DNA of 64,000 nucleotides from Ralstonia mannitolilytica (lineage in GTDB: Bacteria > Pseudomonadota > Gammaproteobacteria > Burkholderiales > Burkholderiaceae), in the NCBI RefSeq assembly GCF_905397375.1, contig NZ_CAJPVG010000012.1, positions 1 to 64,000 of the forward strand, read 5' to 3'. Made by a program: the position numbers and the translations under genes. Below the pieces are notes generated by a model that made no database searches, had not been told where the DNA came from, and saw nothing but the letters and a program-made list of their open reading frames with translations. Of the stretch, positions 41,938 through 51,312 are shown piece after piece. Each line of letters begins with the position of its first letter. The stretch's first letter is position 1.

Positions 41938-41964
41938 AGCCGGTGCACGTGCACCGGCTTTTTT
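41938..41964 (+). terminator. Terminator between ftsH and folP
   Basis: A perfect 20-bp palindrome (41939-41958, GCCGGTGC ACGT GCACCGGC) is followed by TTTTTTG. It lies 27 bp after the ftsH stop and only about 20 bp before the folP start. Confidence 0.88.
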
Positions 41965-41982
41965 GTTGGCGCCTTTTTTGGC

Positions 41983-42891
41983 ATGCTTCCGCCGCTGCTT
42001 CCTGACCAGTCTACCGTGCCTGCCTCCGTTCCCCCGATCACGCACTTCCAGTGCGGACGTTTCCGTTATCCGCGTGACCGGCGCCCGCTGGTCATGGGTA
42101 TTCTCAATGTCACACCTGACTCGTTTTCCGACGGCGGGCAGCATGCCACGCGCGATGCAGCGCTGCGCCATGCCGAGCAGCTGATCGCCGAAGGTGTCGA
42201 CATGATCGACATTGGCGGTGAATCGAGCCGCCCAGGTGCGGCGCCGCTGGCCCTCCAGGAAGAGCTGGACCGGGTGATGCCGATCGTCGAGGCGCTGCAC
42301 GCGTGCGGCAAGCCGCTGTCGATCGATACGTACAAGCCGGAGGTGATGCGTGCCACGCTGGATGCCGGCGCGGACTTGATCAACGACATCTGGGGATTCC
42401 GGCGGCCGGGCGCGATCGAGGCCGTGGCAGGCACCAACGCGGGCCTATGCGTCATGCACATGCAGCGCGATCCGGAGACGATGCAGGAGGCGCCCCGTTA
42501 CACGGACCTGATGAGCGAGGTCGCCGCGTTCCTGCGCGTGCAGACCGAGGCGCTGGCTGCCGCCGGCGTGGCGATGGAGCGCATCTCGCTGGACCCTGGA
42601 TTTGGCTTCGGCAAGACGCCGGCCCACAATCTGACGATGCTCAACCGACTGGCGGAGTTCCAGCAGATCGGCTTGCCGCTGCTGGTCGGGCTGTCGCGTA
42701 AGTCGACCTTGGGGGCGGTGTTGGGTGGCAAGCCGCCCGCCCAACGCATCACGGCCAGTGTAGCGGCCGCGCTGCTGGCCGCGGAGCGGGGCGCCTTCAT
42801 CGTCCGCGTGCACGACGTGCGACCCACCGTGGAGGCGCTCCAGACATGGTGGGCGATGCGTCACGAACGCGTCGATCCGCCGCTGGAATGA
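41983..42891 (+). CDS. folP: Dihydropteroate synthase
   Basis: Joins p-aminobenzoate to dihydropterin pyrophosphate in folate synthesis; it is the sulfonamide target. The 302-residue TIM barrel shows GILNVTPDSFSDGG, DIGGESSRPGA, LINDIWGF, DPGFGFGKT and GLSRKSTLG. I take the ATG at 41983; a GTG at 42015 is also possible, and neither has a clear ribosome site. The gene begins directly after the ftsH terminator, so expression needs readthrough or a weak internal promoter. Confidence 0.94.
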   Translation: MLPPLLPDQSTVPASVPPITHFQCGRFRYPRDRRPLVMGILNVTPDSFSDGGQHATRDAALRHAEQLIAEGVDMIDIGGESSRPGAAPLALQEELDRVMPIVEALHACGKPLSIDTYKPEVMRATLDAGADLINDIWGFRRPGAIEAVAGTNAGLCVMHMQRDPETMQEAPRYTDLMSEVAAFLRVQTEALAAAGVAMERISLDPGFGFGKTPAHNLTMLNRLAEFQQIGLPLLVGLSRKSTLGAVLGGKPPAQRITASVAAALLAAERGAFIVRVHDVRPTVEALQTWWAMRHERVDPPLE

Positions 42892-42992
42892 CAGCGACCG
42901 CACCTCGCACGGTCGGGGTCGGGCGAACAGACGATTGTCGGAGCAGGGCCGTCGCCTTACAAACAAAACAAACACTTTAGGAGAGATTCCCC

Positions 42993-44336
42993 ATGTCCAG
43001 GAAGTATTTCGGCACCGACGGCATTCGCGGGCGTGTCGGCGAGAGCCCAATCACGCCGGACTTCGTGCTGCGTCTCGGTTATGCCGCCGGCCGGGTGCTG
43101 GCGCATGGAGGCGAAGCCCATGGCCACGGCCGGCCCACCGTGCTGATCGGCAAGGACACGCGCTTGTCGGGCTACATGCTTGAAGCCGCCCTGGAAGCCG
43201 GTTTCACGGCCGCGGGTGTGGACGTGCTGATGAGCGGCCCGCTGCCGACGCCCGGCGTGGCGTATCTGACACGCGCACTCCGGCTGTCTGCGGGCGTGGT
43301 GATTTCAGCCTCTCACAACCCGTATCACGACAACGGCATCAAGTTCTTTTCCGCCACGGGCGACAAGCTGCCCGACGAAACCGAGGCGGAGATCGAGGCC
43401 GAGCTGGAAAAGCCGATGGAGTATGCGGCGTCGGACGCCCTAGGGCGTGCGCGCCGCATCGACGATGCCGCAGGCCGCTACATCGAGTTCTGCAAGAGCA
43501 CGTTCCCGAGCGATCTGAACCTGTTCGGCATGAAGATCGTGCTCGATAGCGCGCACGGCGCGGCCTACCACATTGCGCCGCACGTCTTCCACGAGCTGGG
43601 CGCGGACGTCATTTCCATCGGCAACCAGCCGAACGGCCGCAATATCAACGACGGCTATGGCGCGACGGCGCCAGGCAAGCTCGTCGAAGCCACGCGCGAG
43701 CATGGCGCCGACATCGGCCTGGCGTTTGACGGTGACGCCGACCGCCTGCAAGTCGTCGATCGCAACGGTCGTCTCTATAACGGCGACGAGCTGCTGTACG
43801 TCATGGTGCAGGCGCGCCGGGCTGCGGGGCTGCCGGTGCCGGGCGCCGTCGGCACGCTGATGACCAACCTCGCGGTGGAACTGGCTCTGAAGGCGCAAGG
43901 CGTGGAGTTCGTCCGCGCCAAGGTGGGCGACCGCTACGTGCTTGAAGAACTGAAGAAGAACGGCTGGCTGCTCGGCGGCGAAGGCTCCGGCCACCTGCTG
44001 TGCCTGGACAAGCACAGCACCGGCGACGGCATCATTTCGGCGCTGCAGGTGCTTGCGGCATTGCGCCGCAGCGGCCAATCGCTGGACGAGATGCTCGACG
44101 GCGTTCGTCTCTTCCCGCAAAAGCTGATCAATGTCCGGGTGGAGAAGGGCTTCGACTGGCGGGCCCACGCCGGCCTGCAGGCCGCGCTGAAGGCGAGCGA
44201 GGCCGAGCTCAACGGCAAGGGCCGCGTGTTGATCCGTCCCTCCGGCACCGAACCCGTAGTGCGTGTGATGGTGGAGGCGCAAGATGCCGATATGGCCAGC
44301 CAGCACGCCGAACGGCTGGCTGCCACGTTCCGCTGA
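42993..44336 (+). CDS. glmM: Phosphoglucosamine mutase
   Basis: Converts glucosamine-6-P to glucosamine-1-P for UDP-GlcNAc, peptidoglycan and LPS. The 447-residue protein shows the phosphoserine loop SASHNPYHDNGIKFF, Mg site DGDADR, sugar-binding GEGSGH and phosphate-binding RPSGTEP. TTAGGAGA precedes the ATG. It follows folP as in E. coli and ends at a hairpin before the phosphate regulon. Confidence 0.97.
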   Translation: MSRKYFGTDGIRGRVGESPITPDFVLRLGYAAGRVLAHGGEAHGHGRPTVLIGKDTRLSGYMLEAALEAGFTAAGVDVLMSGPLPTPGVAYLTRALRLSAGVVISASHNPYHDNGIKFFSATGDKLPDETEAEIEAELEKPMEYAASDALGRARRIDDAAGRYIEFCKSTFPSDLNLFGMKIVLDSAHGAAYHIAPHVFHELGADVISIGNQPNGRNINDGYGATAPGKLVEATREHGADIGLAFDGDADRLQVVDRNGRLYNGDELLYVMVQARRAAGLPVPGAVGTLMTNLAVELALKAQGVEFVRAKVGDRYVLEELKKNGWLLGGEGSGHLLCLDKHSTGDGIISALQVLAALRRSGQSLDEMLDGVRLFPQKLINVRVEKGFDWRAHAGLQAALKASEAELNGKGRVLIRPSGTEPVVRVMVEAQDADMASQHAERLAATFR

Positions 44337-44357
44337 CGCACTTTCCTGCCTCACCAC

Positions 44358-44383
44358 AAAAGCGACCTACGGGTCGCTTTTTT
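44358..44383 (+). terminator. Terminator after glmM
   Basis: AAAAGCGACC and GGGTCGCTTTTTT form a compact hairpin with a T-run, 21 bp after the stop. Confidence 0.88.
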
Positions 44384-44438
44384 CGTGCGCGCGCGTCCAC
44401 TTTCACGTACGCACCGTGAGCTGTGAGAAGTTTTCGTG

Positions 44439-44472
44439 TTGTCACAGAACTGTCATTTGGGCGGCCTAAAGT
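44439..44472 (+). promoter_or_regulatory. Pho box and PhoB-dependent promoter of pstS
   Basis: TTGTCAC AGAA CTGTCAT (44439-44456) matches 13 of 14 positions of the two PhoB half-sites with a 4-bp spacer. Exactly 10 bp downstream is TAAAGT (44467-44472) as -10, the normal PhoB promoter geometry in which the box replaces the -35. Confidence 0.82.
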
Positions 44473-44476
44473 TCGG

Positions 44477-44494
44477 ATGTCAAAAATTTGTCAT
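44477..44494 (+). promoter_or_regulatory. Second Pho-box-like site upstream of pstS
   Basis: ATGTCAA AAAT TTGTCAT matches 11 of 14 half-site positions. It lies 27 bp before the pstS start and would overlap the transcription start predicted from the upstream box. Confidence 0.6.
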
Positions 44495-44520
44495 CGCTCA
44501 ACCGCTCCTCTGGAGGACAC

Positions 44521-45549
44521 ATGAAACTGGTCAAAACCGCGATCGCGGGCGTGGCTTCGCTGGCTTTCGTTGGTGTTGCGTTCGCTGCCGACATCACCGG
44601 CGCTGGCGCGACGTTCCCTGCTCCCGTCTACAGCAAGTGGGCCGATGCCTATCAGAAGGCGACGGGCACGAAGGTGAACTACCAAGCCATCGGCTCGGGC
44701 GGCGGCATCAAGCAAATCACCGCCAAGACCGTGGATTTCGGTGCGTCGGACATGCCGCTCAAGGACGCTGACCTGAACAAGGATGGCCTGCTGCAGTTCC
44801 CGACCGTGATCGGCGGCGTGGTGCCCGTGATCAACCTACCTGGCGTGAAGGCTGGCGAGCTGATGCTGACCGGTGAAGTGCTGGGCAAGATTTACCTGGG
44901 CGAGATCAAGAAGTGGAATGATCCGGCCATCGCCAAGCTGAACCCCAAGGCCAAGCTGCCGGATCAGGACATCCTGGTGGTGCGCCGTGCAGATGCTTCG
45001 GGCACGTCGTTCATCTTCACGAACTACCTCTCGAAGGTGAACGCCGAGTGGAAGAGCAAGGTGGGCGAAGGCACGACCGTGAACTGGCCGACCGGCACGG
45101 GCGGCAAGGGTAACGAAGGCGTGGCGGCGTTCGTGCAGCGCCTGGGTGGCGCGATCGGCTACGTCGAATACGCCTACGCCAAGCAGAACCACATGACCCA
45201 CGTGAACCTGCAGAACGCCTCGGGCGCCGTGGTGCAACCGACCGCCGAAGCCTTCAAGGCTGCAGCAGCAGGCGCCGAGTGGAACAAGTCGTTCTACCAG
45301 ATCCTGACGAACCAGCCCGGCAAGGACGCATGGCCGATCGCCGGCGCAACCTTCATCCTGCTGCACAAGACGCAGGACAAGCCGGCGCAAGGCGCGGAAG
45401 TGATGAAGTTCTTCGACTGGGCCTACAAGGGTGGCGACGACGCTGCCAAGGCGCTGGACTACGTGCCGCTGCCGGATTCGGTCAAGAACCAGATCCGCAC
45501 GACCTGGAAGTCGAACGTGAAGGACGCGTCGGGCAAGGCGGTCTACTGA
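44521..45549 (+). CDS. pstS: Phosphate ABC transporter, periplasmic phosphate-binding protein
   Basis: High-affinity phosphate capture for the Pst importer. The 342-residue protein has a 22-residue Sec signal (ends VGVAFA). Phosphate-site motifs are ITGAGATFPAPVYSKW, GSGGGIKQI, VDFGASDMPL and RRADASGTSFIFTNYL. CTGGAGG precedes the ATG. It is first gene of pstSCAB-phoU-phoBR, behind two Pho-box-like sites. Confidence 0.97.
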   Translation: MKLVKTAIAGVASLAFVGVAFAADITGAGATFPAPVYSKWADAYQKATGTKVNYQAIGSGGGIKQITAKTVDFGASDMPLKDADLNKDGLLQFPTVIGGVVPVINLPGVKAGELMLTGEVLGKIYLGEIKKWNDPAIAKLNPKAKLPDQDILVVRRADASGTSFIFTNYLSKVNAEWKSKVGEGTTVNWPTGTGGKGNEGVAAFVQRLGGAIGYVEYAYAKQNHMTHVNLQNASGAVVQPTAEAFKAAAAGAEWNKSFYQILTNQPGKDAWPIAGATFILLHKTQDKPAQGAEVMKFFDWAYKGGDDAAKALDYVPLPDSVKNQIRTTWKSNVKDASGKAVY

Positions 45550-45656
45550 ACGTTGCCCCGGCATCGCACGCGATGCGTGCAAGGTGCGGGCGGCGGTGCA
45601 AAGACGGCCGCCCGCGCCAATTCAACAGCTTCACTCACGGCTGACCGGTTCCCACA

Positions 45657-46631
45657 ATGGCCACGCTCTCTGATTCTTCTACCGCTTCCAGCATGCGCGC
45701 CCCGAGCCGCATCGGCGATCTGCTGTTCGGCGGCCTGACCCGCCTTGCCGCCATCGTCACGCTCCTGTTGCTGGGCGGCATCATCGTCTCGCTGATCGTC
45801 AGCGCCTGGCCGTCGATCCAGAAGTTTGGTCTGTCGTTCCTGTGGAATTCGGAGTGGGATCCGCCCGCCGACATCTACGGCGCGCTGGTGCCGATCTACG
45901 GCACGCTGGTCACGTCGCTGATTGCGCTGATCATCGCCGTGCCCGTGAGCTTCGGTATCGCGCTGTTCCTGACCGAGCTGTCTCCGGCGTGGCTGCGCCG
46001 GCCGCTCGGTACTGCCATCGAACTGCTGGCCGCCGTGCCGTCCATCGTCTACGGCATGTGGGGCCTGCTCGTATTTGCGCCGATCTTCGGCGAGTACTTT
46101 CAAAAGCCGCTGGCGGCGACGGTCGGCAAGGTTCCATTCATCGGTGCGTTGTTCCACGGTGCGCCGATCGGCATCGGCCTGCTGTGCGCCGGCGTGATCC
46201 TGGCGATCATGATCATCCCGTACATCTCGGCCGTCATGCGCGACGTGTTCGAGATCACGCCGACGCTGCTCAAGGAATCGGCCTACGGGGTGGGTTGCAC
46301 GACCTGGGAAGTCATGTGGAACGTGGTGCTGCCGTACACGAAGGCCGGTGTGATCGGCGGCGTGATGCTGGGTCTGGGGCGTGCGCTGGGCGAAACCATG
46401 GCCGTGACGTTCGTGATCGGCAACACCAACCTGCTGGATAACGTCTCGCTGTTTTCGCCGGGCAACAGCATCACGTCGGCGCTGGCCAACGAGTTTGCGG
46501 AAGCGGGGCAGGGCCTGCACACGGCGGCGCTGATGGAGCTCGGCCTGATCCTCTTCGTCATCACGTTCTTCGTGCTGGCGGCGTCCAAGGTCTTGCTGCT
46601 GCGCCTGCAGAAGGGCGAGGGCCGCAAGTGA
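45657..46631 (+). CDS. pstC: Phosphate ABC transporter permease PstC
   Basis: This 324-residue inner-membrane permease has six membrane segments. Family blocks include LFGGLTRLAAIVTLLLLGGI, ETAPLL-equivalent GLGRALGETMAVTFVIGN and the coupling loop SAYGVGCTTWEVMWNVVLPYT. The pstS-pstC gap is 107 bp and may hold an mRNA hairpin that keeps PstS in excess. The stop overlaps the pstA GTG. Confidence 0.95.
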   Translation: MATLSDSSTASSMRAPSRIGDLLFGGLTRLAAIVTLLLLGGIIVSLIVSAWPSIQKFGLSFLWNSEWDPPADIYGALVPIYGTLVTSLIALIIAVPVSFGIALFLTELSPAWLRRPLGTAIELLAAVPSIVYGMWGLLVFAPIFGEYFQKPLAATVGKVPFIGALFHGAPIGIGLLCAGVILAIMIIPYISAVMRDVFEITPTLLKESAYGVGCTTWEVMWNVVLPYTKAGVIGGVMLGLGRALGETMAVTFVIGNTNLLDNVSLFSPGNSITSALANEFAEAGQGLHTAALMELGLILFVITFFVLAASKVLLLRLQKGEGRK

Positions 46632-47566
46632 ACCAACGCGATCTGCCTCAGGTGCCGACTCCAGCCATGAGACCGAATACCATGCGTACCCCTTCCATCC
46701 CTGCCGTCCGCGCCGACTCCGAGAAGATCAAGTCGCGCCTGCAGGCCCGCCGCCGCAACGTCAATCGTGTGGCGCTCACGCTGTCGCTTGCGGCCATGGC
46801 CTTCGGCCTGGTGTGGCTCGCCTGGATTCTGTGGACCACGCTGTCGCTGGGCGTGGGTGGTCTGTCGCTGTCGCTCTTTACCGAGATGACGCCGCCGCCC
46901 AATACGCCCGGAGGCGGTCTCGCCAACGCCATCGCCGGTTCGTTCCTGCTGGTGGGCCTGGCAACGCTGATCGGCACGCCGCTGGGCATCCTGGCCGGCA
47001 TCTATCTGGCCGAGTATGGCAAGGGTTCGCCGCTGGCCAGCTGCACTCGCTTCATCAACGACATTCTGCTGTCGGCGCCGTCCATCGTGATCGGCCTGTT
47101 CGTGTACGCACTGGTGGTAGCGCGTGTGCAGCACTTCTCGGGGATCGCCGGCGTGATCGCTCTGGCGCTGCTGCAGATTCCGATCGTGGTGCGCACCACG
47201 GAAAACATGCTCAACCTGGTGCCGAATGCCATGCGTGAAGCCGCGATGGCGCTCGGTACGCCCAAGTGGAAGATGGTGTTGTCGATCACGCTCAAGGCGT
47301 CGTATGCCGGCGTGATTACCGGCGTGCTGCTCGCGATCGCCCGTATTGCCGGCGAGACCGCGCCGCTGCTCTTCACCGCGCTGAACAACCAGTTCTGGAG
47401 CCTGGATCTGAACCAGCCCGTGGCGACGATGCCGGTGGTGATCTTCCGCTTTGCGATGAGCCCGTTCCCCGAGTGGCAGCAATTGGCCTGGGCCGGGGTG
47501 TTCCTGATTACGCTGGGTGTGCTGGGGCTGAACGTCCTCGCGCGTGCCTTGTTCACCAAGAAATGA
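46628..47566 (+). CDS. pstA: Phosphate ABC transporter permease PstA
   Basis: This 312-residue permease partner of PstC has six membrane segments from about residue 48. The coupling loop reads AAMALGTPKWKMVLSITLK and the family motif is ARIAGETAPLLFTAL. The GTG at 46628 overlaps the pstC stop (GTGA); ATGs at 46667 or 46682 are alternatives that only trim a disordered N-terminus. The stop overlaps the pstB ATG. Confidence 0.94.
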   Translation: MNQRDLPQVPTPAMRPNTMRTPSIPAVRADSEKIKSRLQARRRNVNRVALTLSLAAMAFGLVWLAWILWTTLSLGVGGLSLSLFTEMTPPPNTPGGGLANAIAGSFLLVGLATLIGTPLGILAGIYLAEYGKGSPLASCTRFINDILLSAPSIVIGLFVYALVVARVQHFSGIAGVIALALLQIPIVVRTTENMLNLVPNAMREAAMALGTPKWKMVLSITLKASYAGVITGVLLAIARIAGETAPLLFTALNNQFWSLDLNQPVATMPVVIFRFAMSPFPEWQQLAWAGVFLITLGVLGLNVLARALFTKK

Positions 47567-48354
47567 CCATGACTGCTACGTCCCTTGAAGTGCGCGCGCA
47601 AAGCCCGAAGATCGATGTGCGCGACCTGAACTTCTACTACGGCAAGTTCCACGCGCTGAAGAACATCTCGCTGCAGATTCCAGAGAAGCAGGTGACGGCC
47701 TTCATCGGCCCGTCGGGCTGCGGGAAGTCCACGCTGCTGCGCACGTTCAACAAGATGTATGCGCTGTATCCGGAGCAGCGTGCCGAAGGCGAGATCAACA
47801 TGGACGGCGAGAACCTGCTGACCTCGCGCATGGACATCGCCCTGCTGCGTGCCAAGGTCGGCATGGTGTTCCAGAAACCGACGCCGTTCCCGATGTCGAT
47901 CTACGACAACATCGCCTTCGGCGTGAAGCTGTTCGAGCGCCTGTCGCGCTCCGAGATGGACGACCGCGTGGAATGGGCGCTGACCAAGGCCGCGCTGTGG
48001 AACGAAGTGAAGGACAAGCTCAACCAGTCCGGTTATGGCCTGTCGGGCGGCCAGCAGCAGCGGCTGTGCATCGCGCGCGGCATTGCCATCCGCCCCGAAG
48101 TGCTGCTGCTGGATGAGCCATGCTCGGCGCTGGACCCGATCTCCACGGGCAAGATCGAAGAGCTGATCGCCGAGCTGAAGGATGACTACACGGTCGTCAT
48201 CGTCACGCATAACATGCAACAGGCTGCCCGTTGCTCCGACTACACGGCGTACATGTACCTGGGCGAGCTGATCGAATTCGGCGAGACCGAGAAGATCTTC
48301 ATCAAGCCCCAGCGCAAGGAAACGGAAGACTACATCACCGGCCGTTTTGGCTGA
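47563..48354 (+). CDS. pstB: Phosphate ABC transporter ATPase PstB
   Basis: This 263-residue ATPase drives phosphate import and, with PhoU and PhoR, signals phosphate status. It shows Walker A GPSGCGKST, Q-loop FQKPTPFPMS (the PstB-specific form), signature LSGGQQQR, Walker B LLLDEPCSALDP and H-loop VTHNMQQ. ATG 47563 overlaps the pstA stop; a second ATG lies two codons on. Confidence 0.97.
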   Translation: MTMTATSLEVRAQSPKIDVRDLNFYYGKFHALKNISLQIPEKQVTAFIGPSGCGKSTLLRTFNKMYALYPEQRAEGEINMDGENLLTSRMDIALLRAKVGMVFQKPTPFPMSIYDNIAFGVKLFERLSRSEMDDRVEWALTKAALWNEVKDKLNQSGYGLSGGQQQRLCIARGIAIRPEVLLLDEPCSALDPISTGKIEELIAELKDDYTVVIVTHNMQQAARCSDYTAYMYLGELIEFGETEKIFIKPQRKETEDYITGRFG

Positions 48355-48367
48355 TCCGGAGAACACG

Positions 48368-49081
48368 ATGTCCGACAAACATCTGTCGACGCAATTCGAT
48401 ACCGACCTGACCTCCATCAGCACGAAGGTGCTGCAGATGGGCGGCCTGGTCGAAGCGCAGATCGCGCGTGCCATGCGTGCGCTCGCGAATTTCGACACGG
48501 CCATGTGCGACCAGGTGCTGGCCGTGGAGCTGGAGATCAACGCGCTCGAGATCGAGATCGACGGCGACTGCAACAACATCATCGCCCGCCGTCAGCCGAC
48601 CGCACGCGACCTGCGCCTGGTGATGGCCATCTCCAAGACCATCACCAACCTCGAGCGCGCCGGCGACGAAGCCGAGAAGATCGCCAAGCGCACCAAGCGC
48701 ATCATGCAGGACCCGTCGGCACACGCGCTGAACTACGCCGGCGTGGAGCGCTCGGGCGAAATGGCGGCGACGATCCTGCGTCACGCGCTGGATGCCTTCG
48801 CGCGGCTGGATACGGCGGCTGCGGTGTCGATCCTGCAGGAAGACAAGGCGATCGACGAGGAATTCCGGGGCTTCATGCGCGAACTCATCACGTACATGAT
48901 GGAGAACCCGCGCACGATCTCGGTGGCGCTGGATCTGCTGTTCATTGCCAAGGCTATCGAGCGCATCGGCGATCATGCCAAGAACATCGCCGAGTTTATT
49001 ATTTACATCGTCAAGGGAACCGACGTCCGTCACGCCTCGCGCGAAGCGCTGCAGCGCGAGATCCTGGGCGAGGGCGAATAA
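48368..49081 (+). CDS. phoU: Phosphate regulon regulator PhoU
   Basis: This 237-residue all-helical protein has two PhoU repeats (metal-site motifs EIEIDGDCNNIIARRQ and ELITYMMENPRTIS; ERIGDHAKNIAEF). It keeps PhoR inactive when phosphate is plentiful, through PstB. It starts 13 bp after pstB and lies 23 bp before phoB. Confidence 0.96.
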   Translation: MSDKHLSTQFDTDLTSISTKVLQMGGLVEAQIARAMRALANFDTAMCDQVLAVELEINALEIEIDGDCNNIIARRQPTARDLRLVMAISKTITNLERAGDEAEKIAKRTKRIMQDPSAHALNYAGVERSGEMAATILRHALDAFARLDTAAAVSILQEDKAIDEEFRGFMRELITYMMENPRTISVALDLLFIAKAIERIGDHAKNIAEFIIYIVKGTDVRHASREALQREILGEGE

Positions 49082-49104
49082 AAGGCAGGATTGGAGACGT
49101 GAGT

Positions 49105-49818
49105 ATGCCGAGCAGTATTCTGGTCGTGGAAGATGAGCCGGCAATCGCTGAGCTGATTGCCGTGAACCTGCAGCACGCAGGGCATTACCCGATCCGCGCG
49201 TATAACGCTGAACAGGCACTGTCGCTGATGAGCGACGTGCTGCCCGACCTCGTCCTGCTCGACTGGATGCTGCCGGGCAAGTCGGGCGTGATGTTCGCCA
49301 AGGAGCTGCGCGCCAACGAACGCACGCGGCAGATCCCGATCATCATGCTGACCGCGCGCAGCGAAGAGCAGGACAAGATCATGGGGCTGGACAGCGGCGC
49401 GGACGATTACGTGACCAAGCCGTTCTCTCCCAAGGAACTGCTGGCCCGCATCAAGGCCGTGCTGCGCCGCCGCGCGCCGCAGCTGACCGACGACGTGGTC
49501 GCCATCAACGGCCTGAAGCTGGATCCGGCCACGCACCGTGTCACGGCCACGCAGCCGGAATCGGAGAATCCGATCAAGCTCGACCTGGGGCCGACGGAAT
49601 TCCGCCTGCTGCATTTCCTGATGACGCACCCCGAGCGCGTGCACAGCCGCTCGCAGTTGCTCGACCAGGTGTGGGGCGACCACGTGTTCGTGGAAGAACG
49701 CACGGTCGACGTGCACATCAAGCGCCTGCGCGCGGCACTCGCGCCCGGCGGTTACAGCAACATGATCGAAACCGTGCGCGGCAGCGGATATCGCCTGGCC
49801 CGCAATCCGGGGCAGTAA
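49105..49818 (+). CDS. phoB: Phosphate response regulator PhoB
   Basis: This 237-residue OmpR-type regulator has a receiver domain with phospho-acceptor Asp in LLDWMLPGKSG (about residue 53), acidic VEDEP pocket, Thr in MLTARSEE and Lys in TKPFSP. The C-terminal winged helix (about 135-230) has VWGDHVFVEERTVDVHIKRL. It should bind the Pho boxes at pstS, ppk/ppx and the OlsB-like gene. GGAG lies 8 bases before the ATG, preferred over the GTG two codons upstream. Confidence 0.97.
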   Translation: MPSSILVVEDEPAIAELIAVNLQHAGHYPIRAYNAEQALSLMSDVLPDLVLLDWMLPGKSGVMFAKELRANERTRQIPIIMLTARSEEQDKIMGLDSGADDYVTKPFSPKELLARIKAVLRRRAPQLTDDVVAINGLKLDPATHRVTATQPESENPIKLDLGPTEFRLLHFLMTHPERVHSRSQLLDQVWGDHVFVEERTVDVHIKRLRAALAPGGYSNMIETVRGSGYRLARNPGQ

Positions 49819-49902
49819 CACCGTCACCCGACCGGATACGCGAGCAGGTTGCCTGGTCGCGTATTCACGCGATCTTCGCGGTCCAGCGCTTAGAATGCCT
49901 TC

Positions 49903-51231
49903 ATGAACGTCTTCTGGACCCGCTTTGCCGTCTTTGCCGCGTTGCTGGGCATCGCCACGGCATGTCTCTATGTCTTCGTCGGCCATGCGGTTGCACTGGC
50001 TGCGCTCAGTGCGATGCTGCTGGCGACGCTGCTGTATTACGTCTACCAGATCCAGCGGCTGTGGCGTGTGCTGGACTCGCCGGCCTATGGCGAGATCCCC
50101 AGCGCGCTGGGCCTGTGGGGCGAGGTCTACTATCGCCTGCACCGGCTGATGAAAGGCTGGCGCACGCAGGTGCTGCAGGTCGAGCAGCAGCACAGCCGCT
50201 TCATCCAGGCCATCCAGGCGTCGCCCAACGGCGTGCTGATGCTCGATGGTGAAGACCAGATCGAATGGTGCAACGCCGTGGCCGAGGAGCACTTCGGCCT
50301 GTCTGCCCGGCGTGACCTGCGCCAACGCATTACCCACCTGATCCGCCGACCGGAGTTCGTGCGCTACCTGGCGCGCGGCGAGTTCGAGGAGCCGCTCACC
50401 ATGCATGACGTGGGCCCGCACAAGCAAAGCATCGTCTCTGTCCAGGTCCTGCCGTATGGCGAAGACCGCAAGCTGCTGGTGTCGCAGGACATCACCAAGC
50501 TCGAGAACACCGAGGCCATGCGCCGCGACTTCGTCGCCAACGTCTCGCATGAGCTCAAGACGCCGCTGACGGTGCTCTCGGGTTTTCTCGAAACCGTGCG
50601 CGACATTCCGCTGCCCGAAGAAGACAAGAAGCGCTACCTGGACATGATGCACGTGCAGGCCATGCGCATGCAGCATCTGGTGGAAGACCTGCTGGCTCTG
50701 GCCACGCTGGAAGGCAACTCCGAGCCGCCGGCAGTCACGCCGGTGCCGATGCAGCGGATGATGCTGCAGCTCCAGCACGACGTTGAAGCGCTATCCGCCG
50801 GCCGTCACACCATCAGCATGACATGCGACCCAGGCGTGAGCGTGTGCGGGGCGGAGCTCGAGCTGCTGTCGGCCTTCAGCAATCTGGCGTCCAATGCCGT
50901 GCGCTACACGCCGGACGGCGGTGCGATCCGCCTCGACTGGAGTGTGAAGGACGGACACGCGGTGTACTCCGTGACGGACACCGGCATCGGTATCGCACCG
51001 GAACACATCCCGCGCCTGACAGAGCGCTTCTACCGCGTCGACCGCAGCCGCTCGCGTGACACCGGTGGCACGGGGCTCGGCCTGGCCATCGTCAAGCACG
51101 TGCTCTCGCGCCATGGCGGCGAGCTGCAGGTGACGAGCGAACACGGCAAGGGCAGCACGTTCAGCGCGGTGTTCCCGCCTGAGCGGACGGTGGTGCGCAC
51201 CGCGGCCATCGGCGATGAACGCGCGGCCTGA
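49903..51231 (+). CDS. phoR: Phosphate sensor histidine kinase PhoR
   Basis: This 442-residue membrane kinase has two N-terminal hydrophobic segments (about residues 7-28 and 30-48), a PAS domain (about 100-195: QAIQASPNGVLMLDGEDQIEWCN), H-box VSHELKTPLTVL with phospho-His, and ATPase N-, G1- and G2-boxes (NLASNAVRYTPDGG, DTGIGIAPEHIPRLTERF, GGTGLGLAIVKH). It phosphorylates PhoB under phosphate limitation, and lacks a large periplasmic domain, as in E. coli. An 84-bp gap follows phoB. Confidence 0.96.
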   Translation: MNVFWTRFAVFAALLGIATACLYVFVGHAVALAALSAMLLATLLYYVYQIQRLWRVLDSPAYGEIPSALGLWGEVYYRLHRLMKGWRTQVLQVEQQHSRFIQAIQASPNGVLMLDGEDQIEWCNAVAEEHFGLSARRDLRQRITHLIRRPEFVRYLARGEFEEPLTMHDVGPHKQSIVSVQVLPYGEDRKLLVSQDITKLENTEAMRRDFVANVSHELKTPLTVLSGFLETVRDIPLPEEDKKRYLDMMHVQAMRMQHLVEDLLALATLEGNSEPPAVTPVPMQRMMLQLQHDVEALSAGRHTISMTCDPGVSVCGAELELLSAFSNLASNAVRYTPDGGAIRLDWSVKDGHAVYSVTDTGIGIAPEHIPRLTERFYRVDRSRSRDTGGTGLGLAIVKHVLSRHGGELQVTSEHGKGSTFSAVFPPERTVVRTAAIGDERAA

Positions 51232-51263
51232 TCCAACGCCTGCGAGCTTCCGGAGCGCCCCAT

Positions 51264-51295
51264 GAAAAACGCACGCCATTGAGCGTGCGTTTTCG
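51264..51295. terminator. Bidirectional terminator between phoR and ppk
   Basis: AAAAACGCACGC and GCGTGCGTTTT pair around CATTGA. It serves both convergent transcripts. Confidence 0.85.
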
Positions 51296-51312
51296 TTGAG
51301 GTGGACCGGCTC

